Shown here in pieces: positions 43,718 to 54,886 of a DNA stretch of 64,000 nt; position 1 is the stretch's first letter; the number at the start of each line of letters is the position of its first letter. This stretch comes from Heliocidaris tuberculata. Its lineage: Eukaryota; Echinodermata; Echinoidea; Camarodonta; Echinometridae. The position numbers and the translations under genes are program-made. The notes under the pieces are model-generated. The model was not told the origin of the DNA. It did no database searches and saw only the letters and a list, made by a program, of their open reading frames with translations. The stretch is taken from positions 33,096,336-33,160,335 of the forward strand of contig CM046849.1 in NCBI GenBank assembly GCA_025618425.1. The letters run 5' to 3'.

Positions 43718-43893
43718 CATATCACCAGAAATGACTGCAATAAATATAATGAAAATGATCACATATCACCAGAAATGACTGCAATGAATATAATGAAAAT
43801 GATTACATATCACCAGAAATGACTGCAATGAATATAATGAAAATGATTACATATCACCAGAAATGACTGCAATGAATATAATGATGATTAAAC
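43718..43893 (+). repeat. 44-bp tandem repeat, four copies
   Basis: Unit starts CATATCACCAGAAATGACTG and ends GAAAATGATTA; four nearly identical copies at 43718, 43762, 43806 and 43850. There are no spacers, so it is not a CRISPR-like array. Confidence 0.9.
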
Positions 43894-44152
43894 GTATACT
43901 GATTTTTTTTTTTTTTAACAAGGTATTTAACCCACCTACAGTTATATTCCATAAATGAAATGATTATTCCAAGTGTTATAGATTAATTGTATTCACTCAC
44001 AGTGCTTTCATGATTGCAATATTGGTTTCTTACTGAGACTAAAACTACTTTCTACTGTTGTGCTTTATCGGTTGTATGACACATGCTCCGGCGACAATTT
44101 CTCTGTGTTGAATTTCATACACTAACACACTAACAGAATTCTAAACCGCAAC

Positions 44153-44737
44153 TCTGGACCGAATGCTAGACATAACTCAAACCCAAACCTGAACCCAAAC
44201 CTGAACCCAAACCTGAAACCGAGACCTGAACCCAAACCTGAACCCAAACCTGAACCCAAACCTGAAACCCAAACCTGAAACCCAAACCTGAACCCAAACC
44301 TGAACCCAAACCTGAACCCAAACCTGAACCCAAACCTGAAACCAAACCTGAAACCCAGACCTGAACCCAGACCTGAACCCAGACCTGAACCCAGACCTGA
44401 ACCCAGACCTGAACCCAAACCTTAACCCAAACCTGAAACCCAAACCTGAAACCCAAACCTGAAACCCAAACCTGAAACCCAAACCTGAAACCCAAACCTG
44501 AAACCCAAACCTGAAACCCAAACCTGAAACCCAAACCTGAACCCAAACCTGAAACCCAAACCTGAAACCCAAACCTGAAACCCAAACCTGAAACCCAAAC
44601 CTGAAACCCAAACCTGAAACCCAAACCTGAACCCAAACCTGAAACCCAAACCTGAAACCCAAACCTGAAACCCAAACCTTAACCTAAACCTGAACCCAAA
44701 CCTGAACCCAAACCTGAACCCAAATCTGAAACCCAAC
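44153..44737. repeat. C-rich minisatellite, 12/13-bp CCTGAACCCAAA units
   Basis: About 46 units alternate between CCTGAACCCAAA (12 bp) and CCTGAAACCCAAA (13 bp). The opposite strand is TTTGGGTTTCAGG, with regularly spaced GGG runs that could form quadruplexes. The 12/13 mix shifts phase repeatedly, so the long minus-strand frames ([11 protein letters not shown]) are artefacts. Confidence 0.95.
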
Positions 44738-47700
44738 TGTATCTCCTAATCATGTTGTCTATGGCTTGTCTTAACGATGTCCAATACAAAGTACATGCTT
44801 GCATGTTGCTTTCCTTACACAATGTGACCCATCTTGTCTAAAGATCTCTTTACCTATCTATGAAACAAAGTGTCCAGTATTCTGAAAAGCAGAAGTAGTT
44901 CAAGCTTGCTTAGCTTTGTCGTCTGAGATAAGGAACGCTAAATTTCAGCATCTGCATTCTATGCAATCCTTTAATTTTGTAATGACATGCATACACAAAT
45001 TAATGTCACTGTGAAATCAAGTTCTGATATTCATTGTATGACTGAATGAGTTTTGTTTGTACAAAATTGTTATAATTTAATAGTAACTTGTAAGAAATGG
45101 AGAGGTGAATATTTGACATTCCATATGAAGCTAATAACGGACCAACTTATCTTTAGTCAGGAATATGAACCTAGCCTAAACTAACTCCACTTTTGAGAGT
45201 ACCTGCCATTGTGATAGGGAAAAGGGAATTGAAAGTTTACTATATATGTACATGTTTTCGCTAATCATTCCAAAGTTACACCATTGTGTCTACTGCATAT
45301 ACCGGTATATATATTTTTCAAAGTTGTACAAAGTCATTATTACAATTGGCTCTCAATGCCTCTTTATCAGTGTAAATTCCATCCTTTTGCTTTATCTTTT
45401 TCAAATTATTATAAATAATGTCTTTTATTATGTTTATTATGTGCCATCTAGTACTCATGCCATGCTTATTTCATATTCTAAGGGCTGGAAGGACGTTAAC
45501 TCTGGTAAATGATATGATGTAACTCCCTTTGGCCTTTCAGAAGATGACATCTTATCTGTCATTATGTAAAACAATCAATTGATCATCTAATGCAGCAATT
45601 CACAATCAATACCGTTGAAAAACAAAATAACTCTTTCACAAATGCAATATATGGAATTTTAGTATTTTTCTTTGTAATAAAATGATGAATAAAATCATCA
45701 GAATGTATAACGCATGAACGAAGCCATCCTTGTAAAACAAACATTACTTTACTATGCATACATCTAATTCAAAATTCAAATAAATTATTCTATATTCTGG
45801 ATATTAAGATCATAAATGAGACATGAATACTGTTTTATAATATCAAGGGTGATAAATATCTTCTTCATTGTACTATCCTTGCATATATGAGTGTTATAAC
45901 TGGTTGTATACACTGTTAAGTGATTTTAAATGGTTCCTATAGGGGTCTAAAATATGATATTATCAACATATATATTTTTAAAAACTCTTTGCAGTTTAGG
46001 AACAGTACGAAATTGATAAGGAGGAGAATTTCATTTTATACCTTCATACACTTATCAAGATACGTATCAAGATATATTACTCTTATTTCAAGATGGACTA
46101 TTTGTGGAATGGAAAAGGAAAAAAAAAAATGAAAAGATCATTGCCTCTCATACTGAAAAATCTACTGCTCATATCTTGTTGGGAAATTTTCAGTGGGTCA
46201 ACTTTTCTGCTATGCAAATGAATATTTATGAAATGTCACCTGTATAATAGTTTTTAAATGTGATTGATTAGTTGTTGCTCTATTTCGTGATGATATCTTC
46301 CAGAACAGAATGTATGACATGTTGATGAAATCAAGGATGAATTCTCTGGAAAGATTGATAGAGAAATAGAGCAGACTATTGTTGATTGTAATACTGAAGC
46401 ACTAATATAGTGAATTACTGTATTTGTACTGTATTTTGTAACATATTTATATGCATTGCTTGTCGTGTTTTGATGAAAGTTTTTATTTTTACTCGTTCAT
46501 AGCTATTTTTGATGAAAGGTGTGTTTTTCTATTGTTCCAAAGCTATTTTCTCACCTTGCTTTTATTCTGCTTCATTAGAAAGAATACTATTTGTAATAGT
46601 AATATATATATATATTGTATTTTTTATATCTACATATCATTGATATTGTTTGCTTCTTCGGTACTGTTAAAAATAGTGGAAATAATGTGTTTTATAGGTC
46701 TAAATCATTTTCAGTGCATTAGTTTGTATTCCATAGTTCATTGTAGATCTATATTTATTATATATACTTGTATATTTTACATAATTTTTCATGAATTTCC
46801 TCTTTTTCAAAATCTGAGACTAATCCTATATGTATAGTTATTGTATTTATCAAATTGTTTGAAATTAGATTGATTGTGTGTAAAGTCATTTAGAGAGATT
46901 TCGATTTAGAGAGATTTTTGTGACTGTGCTATGTTGTATTGTAGAACATTAAACAAAAATGAGCACATCCATAACAAAAGGTTAAATATCTCAATGTAAC
47001 TTTCTACAAAGTTAGACCATGGACCTACTAGTCCATGGTTAGACTGAGGACATCTTAAGAATACCAGTCAGAAAGCTTGAGTTGACGTTCTGTGATAATG
47101 TCTACAGGCACAAAACATTTATCCCATGAAAACAGTGTTAATTTTTTAGCTTTACAATAATTTGATATAAGGATGAAAACCTGTCATATATATTTATGTA
47201 TAGTTGGTCATTCTATAGAAGTATATAGTATTCACACAATAGTATACATATTTTTAAAAATGAGTATAAAGACACCACATTAAGACATGCATGTATCACA
47301 CTTTTGTATGAAATAACATGCTAATCTTCCAGTAATTAAGCTCTTCATTTCAGTCTGTATATTCATTTTTCATCTTCCTTCTCCCCTTGAGAAATTTAGT
47401 GGTTTATTATAGTGTTTTACTTTTGACCTACATTGTAATGTCTGGTTTTTTTCATGGCTTGTTTCAAGGCTTGGTTTTTGGACTGAATACTTTGTTGAAA
47501 AGGGGAAAGATTGTGACCATGTTTGTCATGGGTTGCCTAATAGACCAATTCACAGTTAGCACATGGAGGTACAAATGACTCCAGATATGCATAGATCTTT
47601 AAATCATGGAAAGGTCCCACTTTGTGCATTTTAGAATAATTACTCTTAGAGTGATGGAGGTGCTTCGTGAATAACTTTTGTTTCCCCTTTGAAAAGAATA

Positions 47701-49396
47701 CTTCCACCTGTGTATCATGACCATATTTGTCATAGGTTGCTGAATGGACAGTGTTAATTGACCAGTGTAGTCTGTATCCGATATTATTTTGTTGTCTGTT
47801 TGATATTCAATTTATTCTTCAAATCATGTATGTACTATGTTTACCACATAATTGTCAATAGCTTTGTTTACTGATGAATTGAAATTTATGAATATTTCTT
47901 CAGAGAGCCCTTGGTGATGACCTATTCAATGCTCTTGTTTTGTAGGATGTCATTTTTATGGATGAAGCCCACCTTGCATACACTTTTTGTTACTATATGT
48001 AGGACAAGCAAACAGGAATGACTAGACTTGTTCAAGAAGTATGCATAAAATTTGAATACATTAGTAAACTGGTCTATTGCCTTTACCCACTGGTCACATA
48101 GAATAATTGTGAAAATGATGTAGAGTTCTTTTACATTTTCGGAATTATGAGCCTTCAGAATTATGAACCCTATTTCATTTTCGGAATTATGAACCCTATT
48201 GCATTTTTTGGAATTATGAACCTTCGGAGTATTGAACGAACCTTCCGAATTACGCGTACTTTCAGAAAAACGTCATGTAACGGTGAAAATCAATTGTATC
48301 CCATACAACCATGGCTATTTATGGAGTTGTGATGTCATTTTAATTCATGTAATGAAAATCTCATGTATTACTTGAATACTGTATCGTGCCTGCTTTGCAT
48401 AAAAAGTACTTGATGAAACCAATGAAAAACTACCTGATTTAGAAGTGCTTCAAAATTATGCCTTGAAATGAAATACAATTTTTATATTGATCTGTATATC
48501 CATTATCTGTACTATAATGAGGAAAATACATATCTGATTGTTTTGAGTTGTCATGAAAATGTTCGTAGGTTTCTTTGATTGTAAATCTTTATTATTATTA
48601 TTATTTTATTTATTTATTTATTCATTTATTTTTTTTTTGGGGGGGGGAGGGTGAAATTATAAGAGTTTTGCATACGATTGTCAATTATACGCAAATTGTT
48701 GATATCAGACTCAGCATTAATTACTTCATTCTTCATTCATGAATTCACTATTTTTCAGCAGTGATAGAATAATATTTCATATCATTGTCGTTTACTTAAT
48801 AACTGTATTATTATCACTTCTACGCCATTATGACCAAGACAAACTCAAAGTAATATCCCAACCAAGCTCTTTTCATCTCTCTCTCACTGCTATTACGGGT
48901 CTTTGTGAAAGTAGAAGTAGACAATCGTATGCTAGATTTGTATCATATGAAATGTTCTTCTACTCTGTTGCTGCTTATTTCTCCGTTGATCACTCCATGA
49001 ATTGCTGATGGGGGTTTTACCAAAACGAAACAATTTTATACATCGGGGATAACTTTGCAAAGATTGGTCGACTCACACAAAATGTTTTGTCAGCGAGGAT
49101 AAGGCCAATATTGTTTAAAAATTATTTCCGATGTATATGAAACTGTTAGGAAACTCGTAAATTCCCCCAAATGCATGATTTTCTCGTGATTGACACAAGA
49201 GATTGTAATCGATAATTTGCTAATGTCTTATCTCAGTCACAAACAAAATTTTCATTTCTCATTGATAAAATGTTTTCTACATCTTTCGCTTTTGTTTTTG
49301 CATGGTGTGATGTTTGATATATATGTCAATAAATATTCATTTGTTTGCTAATGATGTTGTGCTAATGATGCGTTATTATGTGTGCCTGAGTTAAGT
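44738..49396. other. Intergenic, no gene found
   Basis: About 4.7 kb of AT-rich sequence. I checked open frames over 100 codons (for example 46451-46837) and saw only low-complexity hydrophobic text without splice or domain support. A 9-bp stem (ACCATGGAC with GTCCATGGT) is at about 47026-47050. A (TTTA)n plus poly-G patch lies at 48600-48650. Confidence 0.5.
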
Positions 49397-49613
49397 AAAG
49401 CTTGGCTCACACTAGGCGTCATTTCCTGACGTTAGTACAGCGTCAGTGACTTGTACATTTGCTCGTCATGAAAGAGTGATATCATTTGAAAAGTGACTGT
49501 AAAATGAACAGTGCATACAATATTTTCAATAACTGGGTTCATTGTCTTCACAGGCTCGATTAGCGCAGCTAATGACGCAATCGAAATGACGCATCGTGTC
49601 AGCCGAGCTTTAG
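49397..49613. mobile_element. Short inverted-repeat element, 217 bp
   Basis: AAAGCTTGGCTCACACTAGG with GCGTCATTTC at the left, and GAAATGACGC with GTGTCAGCCGAGCTTT at the right. It is similar in style to 26226-26415 and 37472-37900. Confidence 0.7.
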
Positions 49614-49997
49614 GATTTTTCTTCTAGTAAGTATGTAGAAACGATTAGAAGTCATAGCTGCCAACACATTTCCTATTGCCAATAAATGAATCCCATTAAA
49701 ACGGGGAGGTGGAAGAGAGACCTCCCAGCTTCAAACTACAGTTACGAACCGTAGAATTATCTATTTTCCCTAGAACTTTCATGTGAGAAGAGTATACAAT
49801 AATACTGTTCATGTATTTCTAATTTGACTGAGTGCTTCCTATTTGTTGCTTCAGATTGTTGGCACTTGGCAGGGATTTATTTTACTGCGACATAACAATG
49901 TGGGAGAAAAGGGGAAGGGAGAAGAGGGGCTTTGGAGAGACAGAGGGATAGAGGAATAGAAAGAAAGAGATAGAAGGATACAGAAAGAGAGGAGAGA

Positions 49998-50275
49998 GAG
50001 AAGAAGAAGAAGAAGAAGAAGAAGAAGAAGAAGAAGAAGAAGAAGAAGAAGAAGAAGAAGAAGAAGAAGAAGAAGAAGAAGAAGAAGAAGAAGAAGAAGA
50101 AGAAGAAGAAGAAGAAGAAGAAGAAGAAGAAGAAGAAGAAGAAGAAGAAGAAGAAGAAGAAGAAGAAGAAGAAGAAGAAGAAGAAGAAGAAGAAGAAGAA
50201 GAAGAAGAAGAAGAAGAAGAAGAAGAAGAAGAAGAAGAAGAAGAAGAAGAAGAAGAAGAAGAAGAAGAAGAAGAA
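49998..50275. repeat. Uninterrupted (GAA)n, about 92 units
   Basis: Pure AAG triplets for about 275 bp, flanked by GA-rich degenerate sequence (49895-49997). The long Leu, Phe and Ser frames on the minus strand are artefacts. Long GAA/TTC tracts are known to form triplex DNA and to be unstable. Confidence 0.97.
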
Positions 50276-50418
50276 AGAGATGGCTGGTAGAGTAGGATGA
50301 TGGGGAGACCAAAAACAGAAACGAAAAGGACAAAGAGAAGAGAGGAATGAGTAAAAGATGATACGCCACCTTCCCCTCAATTTATTGCATTGTTCCTCTA
50401 GCATTTCATCTACCTTGT

Positions 50419-50423
<5 letters not shown>

Positions 50424-50463
<40 letters not shown>

Positions 50464-51124
50464 TGGGGGAGGAGGACATCTTGTTGAAGATGGGAAGACC
50501 AAAAAAGAAAAAAGAAAAAAAAGAAGCCGAAACGAAAAGGAAAACAAAGAGAAGAGAAAGAGAGAGAGAGAACGAATGGAATATGAAACGACACCCTCCC
50601 CTCAATCGATTGCATTATTCTTCTCGCATTTCATCCACCTATAATGAGAACGATGTCCGGGGGGGGGGGGGGCATTTCATCAAGTGTCTTGTCAGTGATT
50701 TTTACCGACAAATTTGCTCTCAGCCAATCAGATGCAAGGATTTCAAGTAGCTTTTAACAGTTATTGCAACTTGTCATTGATGACAAGTTTTATGAAACCG
50801 GGCCCTGGTGCCCCCGAAGACACCAGTGCCCGGCCACTAACCATTCTATGGCTCGGGGCCTAGCTACGCTACGCCACCGGGTATGCTCGGAAAGAAAGAA
50901 AGAAAGACAAAATTACGAAAGGGGTGATGCCCCAGTCATACATAAGAAGACCGACATCAGATCAACAGCAGACCGAGACAAAAAAAAATGACATTACCCC
51001 AAATAAAATGGCCAAGAATGGGTCGGTTTGGAGTCTGTGTATGGTCAGTGTGGAGGTGGGGCTTAGACATAAGAGGGGTGAGCTGCAAGGTACTCTTGTG
51101 TACAAAGAAGAGCAAGGAAAGAGC

Positions 51125-51174
<50 letters not shown>

Positions 51175-51440
51175 GAGAAGGAGGGAAAGAGAGAGAGAGA
51201 GAGAATAAGAGAGAGAGGTCCTAGTGATAAAAATAAAGAAGAGCAAGGAAAGAAAGAGAGAGGGGGAGGGAGAAAGATGGAGAGAGAGAGAGAGGGGGAG
51301 GGGAAGAGAGAGAGGGGAGAGTGAGAAAGAGAGAGAGAGAGATAGAGAGAGAGAGGTCATAGTGATAAAAATAAAGAAGAGCAAGGAAAGAAAGAGAGAG
51401 AGAGAGGGGGAGGGAGAAAGAGAGAGAAGTCCTAGTGATA
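50424..51440. repeat. GA-rich microsatellites with a duplicated segment
   Basis: (GA)n at 50424-50460, 51129-51215 and 51280-51430. A unit containing GTGATAAAAATAAAGAAGAG and GCAAGGAAAGAAAGAG recurs at about 51226, 51361 and 51435, so the later part is a higher-order repeat of roughly 130 bp. A poly-G run is at 50659-50671. No gene. Confidence 0.85.
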
Positions 51441-51828
51441 GAAATAAAGAAGAGGATAGGTTGTTGGAGTTTGGGGAAAGATAAAGGAAAAATAAACGGG
51501 AAGGAAAAGCAACCGACCTGTACCATTATCAAATCCACACGGATTTTCCGGTAATTCTTGATACCGGAGTCGAAATATCCGGAACACATTTGTTTAAAAG
51601 TCAGAAATTGTCACGTCTCATCCTGACAAACAGTTTTATTTTGGAAAGTAACAGGCACAAGAAAAACATATTTGTCAAGAAAGAAAATAACTATCGGGTA
51701 TCATCGGACAAAAGAAAATGTTGAAGTTGTCAGGAGTATCTTTCGTCGGGAAAACATACGAAACATTTTGATACAAACCGTACTGAAAAAAAAAAAACGA
51801 CATCTGCATATCATTATAGGACATCACA

Positions 51829-51887
51829 GCCCGGTCAGCTCAGTCGGTAGAAAATGGACGTCGTGGGTTCAAGCCCCACATTGGGCG
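51829..51887 (+). pseudogene. tRNA-Lys pseudogene lacking the anticodon arm
   Basis: The first 23 and last 24 bases match the intact tRNA-Lys genes at 54392 and 54814, but about 14 bases covering the anticodon stem and loop are missing (59 nt in total). It keeps the upstream CATCACAG and box B, so it might still be transcribed but cannot decode. Confidence 0.85.
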
Positions 51888-52134
51888 GAGCTTTTTCTTG
51901 TCAATGATTTTAGAGTAGATTTATATGGCCGTCAAGATTTTCTTCAAAGTAGCCAAGACAATAAGCTTTCAAGATATTACTAATTTAGATGTCATTTTAT
52001 CCAAACAATATGTAAGATTTACCCCAGCGTCATTCTCAAGATATCGCCATATTTCAGTATAATACTGGACAAGATAATAAAAGGAAATATATGACCTAAG
52101 AACAAACTTAAACCAATTACTACGACCACGACTA

Positions 52135-52136
<2 letters not shown>

Positions 52137-52166
<30 letters not shown>

Positions 52167-52186
52167 ACTACTACTACTACTACTAT

Positions 52187-52221
<35 letters not shown>
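52137..52221. repeat. (CTG)n(CTA)n triplet tract
   Basis: About nine CTG/TGC triplets are followed by about 17 CTA triplets with one interruption. Confidence 0.9.
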
Positions 52222-52390
52222 ACTATGAGCAAGTGTTTTCATCAGCCAGAGTTGAAATAATAAGAAATACAATTTATCGAGAAAACAAGCATGATATGGA
52301 TCCATTGTGGTTATCACTAATAAGCCATTGTATTTAAGATCATATTGATTACTCTGTTGAGTCAGATTAGCAACTCCGTATATCAACACA

Positions 52391-52462
52391 GCCCGTTTAG
52401 CTCATTTGGTAGAGCATGGGACCCTTGATCATTGGGTCGTGGTTCGAGCCCCACATTCGGCG
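52391..52462 (+). pseudogene. Degenerate tRNA-Lys copy
   Basis: 72 nt aligning with tRNA-Lys(CTT). The loop still reads CTT, but the anticodon stem has mismatches (TGGGA against TCATT), the T-stem has lost one G, and the acceptor has GTT/TTC changes. It is followed by a T10 run typical of polymerase III termination. Confidence 0.8.
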
Positions 52463-52535
52463 AACAACATTTTTTTTTTCCTTTCTGGGACAAACTAAAT
52501 CTAAATTTCTATTGACGAAAATATTGGCGCTTAGG

Positions 52536-52833
52536 GATGACAACCACTATGAACATGGCGGACAAAGAGAGTGGACAAAATAAACAACCCCCCCCCCCCC
52601 ATTCTACCCTTAACAATGGTTCTGGTAGACAAAAGAACATACCTTGACTGCTATTCTGTAAAAAAAAAAAAAGGTAAAACAGGTGTCACATGCATATTCA
52701 CCTGTTCTACTTATTTTACATAATAGCAAAGAATGGATTTTTTTTTTTTTTTACTACCAGAACCATTGTGAAGGGTAGAATGAGGGGTTGTTTATTTTGT
52801 CCACTCTATTCGTCCTTCATGTTCATAGTTATC
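52536..52833. mobile_element. Foldback element with arms of about 110 bp
   Basis: The left arm (GACAACCACTATGAACATG ... GGTTCTGGTAG) returns inverted at 52753-52833 (CTACCAGAACCATTGTGAAG ... GTTCATAGTTATC). The left arm has acquired a poly-C run. The unpaired centre is about 90 bp. Confidence 0.8.
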
Positions 52834-53289
52834 AGCCATTTGCCAAGAAGATCAAGTTGAAGACAATAAATTAAATTGTCATCTTTAATATATTTTTCCG
52901 TGGGATTCACCGCTGCATATAATTTATATAGCTATTTATGTCTGTCGCTTACAAGGAGAATAACAGAAAAGATATTTTTAAAATTAAAACACCGGCTTCT
53001 TAACACCGGCTTCTTTTAAAAGAAATAACATTTAAATGTTGTGAATCAAGATGATGATGATGTTGATGATTATCTATTTATGTATTTATTCATTCTATAT
53101 TGCAGGGCTGGCCTGCTCAGTGTTGCAAAACTGCTTGCCAAAGGCACCCTGCCGTTTAACAAATCATTCTACATGAAAATGCAAAATACATAACATTTAG
53201 GTAATATGGTAAATTACAAAAATGGAGAGTAAATTAATGCTATTATAAATTTACATATTTGAATAGCAATGTTATAATTCTGTTGAGTC

Positions 53290-54028
53290 GAGATTTAAAT
53301 CTTTGCATAGTTTTAAAAAAAAGGGGGGATTTACACGTATGAGCATTACCAGGGATTGCACAAACTGGCTCCAACACTAATTATGCAAAAGAATTTCTTT
53401 TATATTCTGTCCTTGGGCAAGGTAGTTGGTAGCTGTATCATCAGCATAAAGAGACATTTTTAGAATTTATATGCAAATTTACATTACATAATGTCATGAA
53501 TAAAGAGACAAAATATAAACGATCCCAATATAGATCCCTGTGGGACTCCTGATCTGGTCTTCAAACATTCACTAGTGCAAATTACGAATTGTCCGGTCTG
53601 TTATAGGTTTCCATCCCATTGTATCCTTAACCATAGTACACAATCTTTCCAAGAATATAATTATGTGGAATAACATCCAAAGCTTTACGTAGATCTAAGA
53701 AAATATCCCCAATAATATGTTTTGGTCTATTCTATCACACAAATAATGTGTAATTTCAGTTAAACATGTAGTAGAATAAGTTGGTCTAAACCCTGATTGA
53801 CAATTTGCAGGGAGTTTGTTTACATTTAAGTATGTATAAAGTTGATCATGCATTGCTCTTTCCAGTATTTTGGACAAAGAAGGTATCACAGAGATGAGTT
53901 TAAAACTATCAATATCAACATTATCGAAAAGGATCCTTTTTTGTGTATGGGAGTAATTCATGCTGTCTTAAATTTTTTTGGAATAATACATGTTTGTATA
54001 GTCGCATGAAATAAATGAGTCAAAGGGT

Positions 54029-54107
<79 letters not shown>

Positions 54108-54152
54108 TGCAGCCAGTGTAAGAAGGTTAGGGTGGATACCATCTACTCCCAC
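53290..54152 (-). pseudogene. Reverse transcriptase remnant of a CR1/Jockey-like LINE
   Basis: On the minus strand, in order: GVDGIHPNLLTLAA, a (TA)n insertion, HPLTHLFHATIQTCIIPKKF, ISVIPSLSKILERAMHDQLY, CQSGFRPTYSTT, a frameshift, DLRKALDVIPH, GVPQGSILG (53532-53549 complement) and LYADDTA (53431-53448 complement). These are ordered reverse transcriptase motifs with all main blocks in place. Several frameshifts and stops make it inactive. It belongs to a different clade from the LINE at 4057-8110. Confidence 0.88.
54030..54106. repeat. (TA)n microsatellite inside the reverse transcriptase remnant
   Basis: About 38 TA units interrupt the remnant between the LLTLAA and HPLTHLF segments. The frame stays open across it, giving a Tyr-Ile string in the translation. 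Confidence 0.95.
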
Positions 54153-54159
54153 TGCATGA

Positions 54160-54380
54160 GAATGATGATGATGACCACCATCATCATCATCCTGCTCCTC
54201 CTCCTGCTCCTCCTCCCCATTATCATAATCATTTTCATCATTCTCATCATCATCGTCATCATCATCGTCATCATTATCATTATCATCACCATTCTTACCA
54301 TTACCATCACCATCTTCATCATCATCACCACCATCCCCATCGTCATCATCACCACCATCATTATCACAATCATCATCATG
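54160..54380. repeat. (CAT)n-type imperfect microsatellite
   Basis: CAT, CAC and CTC triplets over 220 bp, directly upstream of an intact tRNA gene. Confidence 0.9.
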
Positions 54381-54391
54381 TTGACATCACA

Positions 54392-54464
54392 GCCCGGTTA
54401 GCTCAGTCGGTAGAGCATGGGACTCTTAATCCCAGGGTCGTGGGTTCGAGCCCCACATTGGGCG
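54392..54464 (+). tRNA. tRNA-Lys-CTT: tRNA-Lys(CTT)
   Basis: 73 nt that fold into a full cloverleaf: acceptor GCCCGGT with ATTGGGC, D-arm GCTC/GAGC, anticodon stem TGGGA/TCCCA with loop CTCTTAA (anticodon CTT), and T-arm GTGGG/CCCAC. Box A (TAGCTCAGTCGG) and box B (GGTTCGAGCCC) are intact, and a T12 run follows within 10 bases. It differs from human tRNA-Lys-CTT at very few positions. CCA is not encoded, as usual in eukaryotes. Confidence 0.97.
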
Positions 54465-54468
54465 AAGG

Positions 54469-54482
54469 TCTTTTTTTTTTTT
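54469..54482 (+). terminator. Polymerase III terminator (T run)
   Basis: A run of about 12-13 T shortly after the tRNA-Lys gene. Confidence 0.8.
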
Positions 54483-54813
54483 ATAAGTTGTGAAGGCTAT
54501 AAAACAATGACTATTACATGTAGTACACAAACGACCCCAATGTTTATCTTGTAAAAATGAAGAAGTCTCATTCTGTATATTTTTTTTTAGAATTACTGCT
54601 CCCAAAGTGAAGGAGGTCCTGTGCTACTTTTGTCTTTAAAATGTCCAATTAAATATGATGACAAAAAAATATGCGTCTACACGCAATTGCTGAACGGATA
54701 TGAAACAATAACGAACAAAATATTATCAGTTGCTTTTATCTTTATTGGGTTCGATGGCAAAACATATACGCAGTGCCATTGTCTTCACCTTGGCATCAAA
54801 TTCTAGCATCACA

Positions 54814-54886
54814 GCCCGGTTAGCTCAGTCGGTAGAGCATGGGACTCTTAATCCCAGGGTCGTGGGTTCGAGCCCCACATTGGGCG
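54814..54886 (+). tRNA. tRNA-Lys-CTT: tRNA-Lys(CTT), second copy
   Basis: Identical over all 73 nt to the gene at 54392-54464. The preceding bases CATCACA are also shared, but beyond that the flanks differ. A T4 stretch follows (TATATATTTTCCC). The identity of the mature part implies recent duplication or strong selection. Confidence 0.97.

Noticed and set aside
43718..43893. Regular repeats suggestive of a CRISPR array
   Set aside because: The units are contiguous with no unique spacers, and the genome is eukaryotic.
44122..44736. Minus-strand frames with [15 protein letters not shown] repeats
   Set aside because: Translations of the 12/13-bp minisatellite; the phase changes with unit length.
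46451..46837. 128-codon hydrophobic frame
   Set aside because: AT-rich low-complexity translation with no motif, splice or promoter support.
49851..50605. Poly-Leu and poly-Phe frames, and GA-tract frames to 51589
   Set aside because: Microsatellite translation only.
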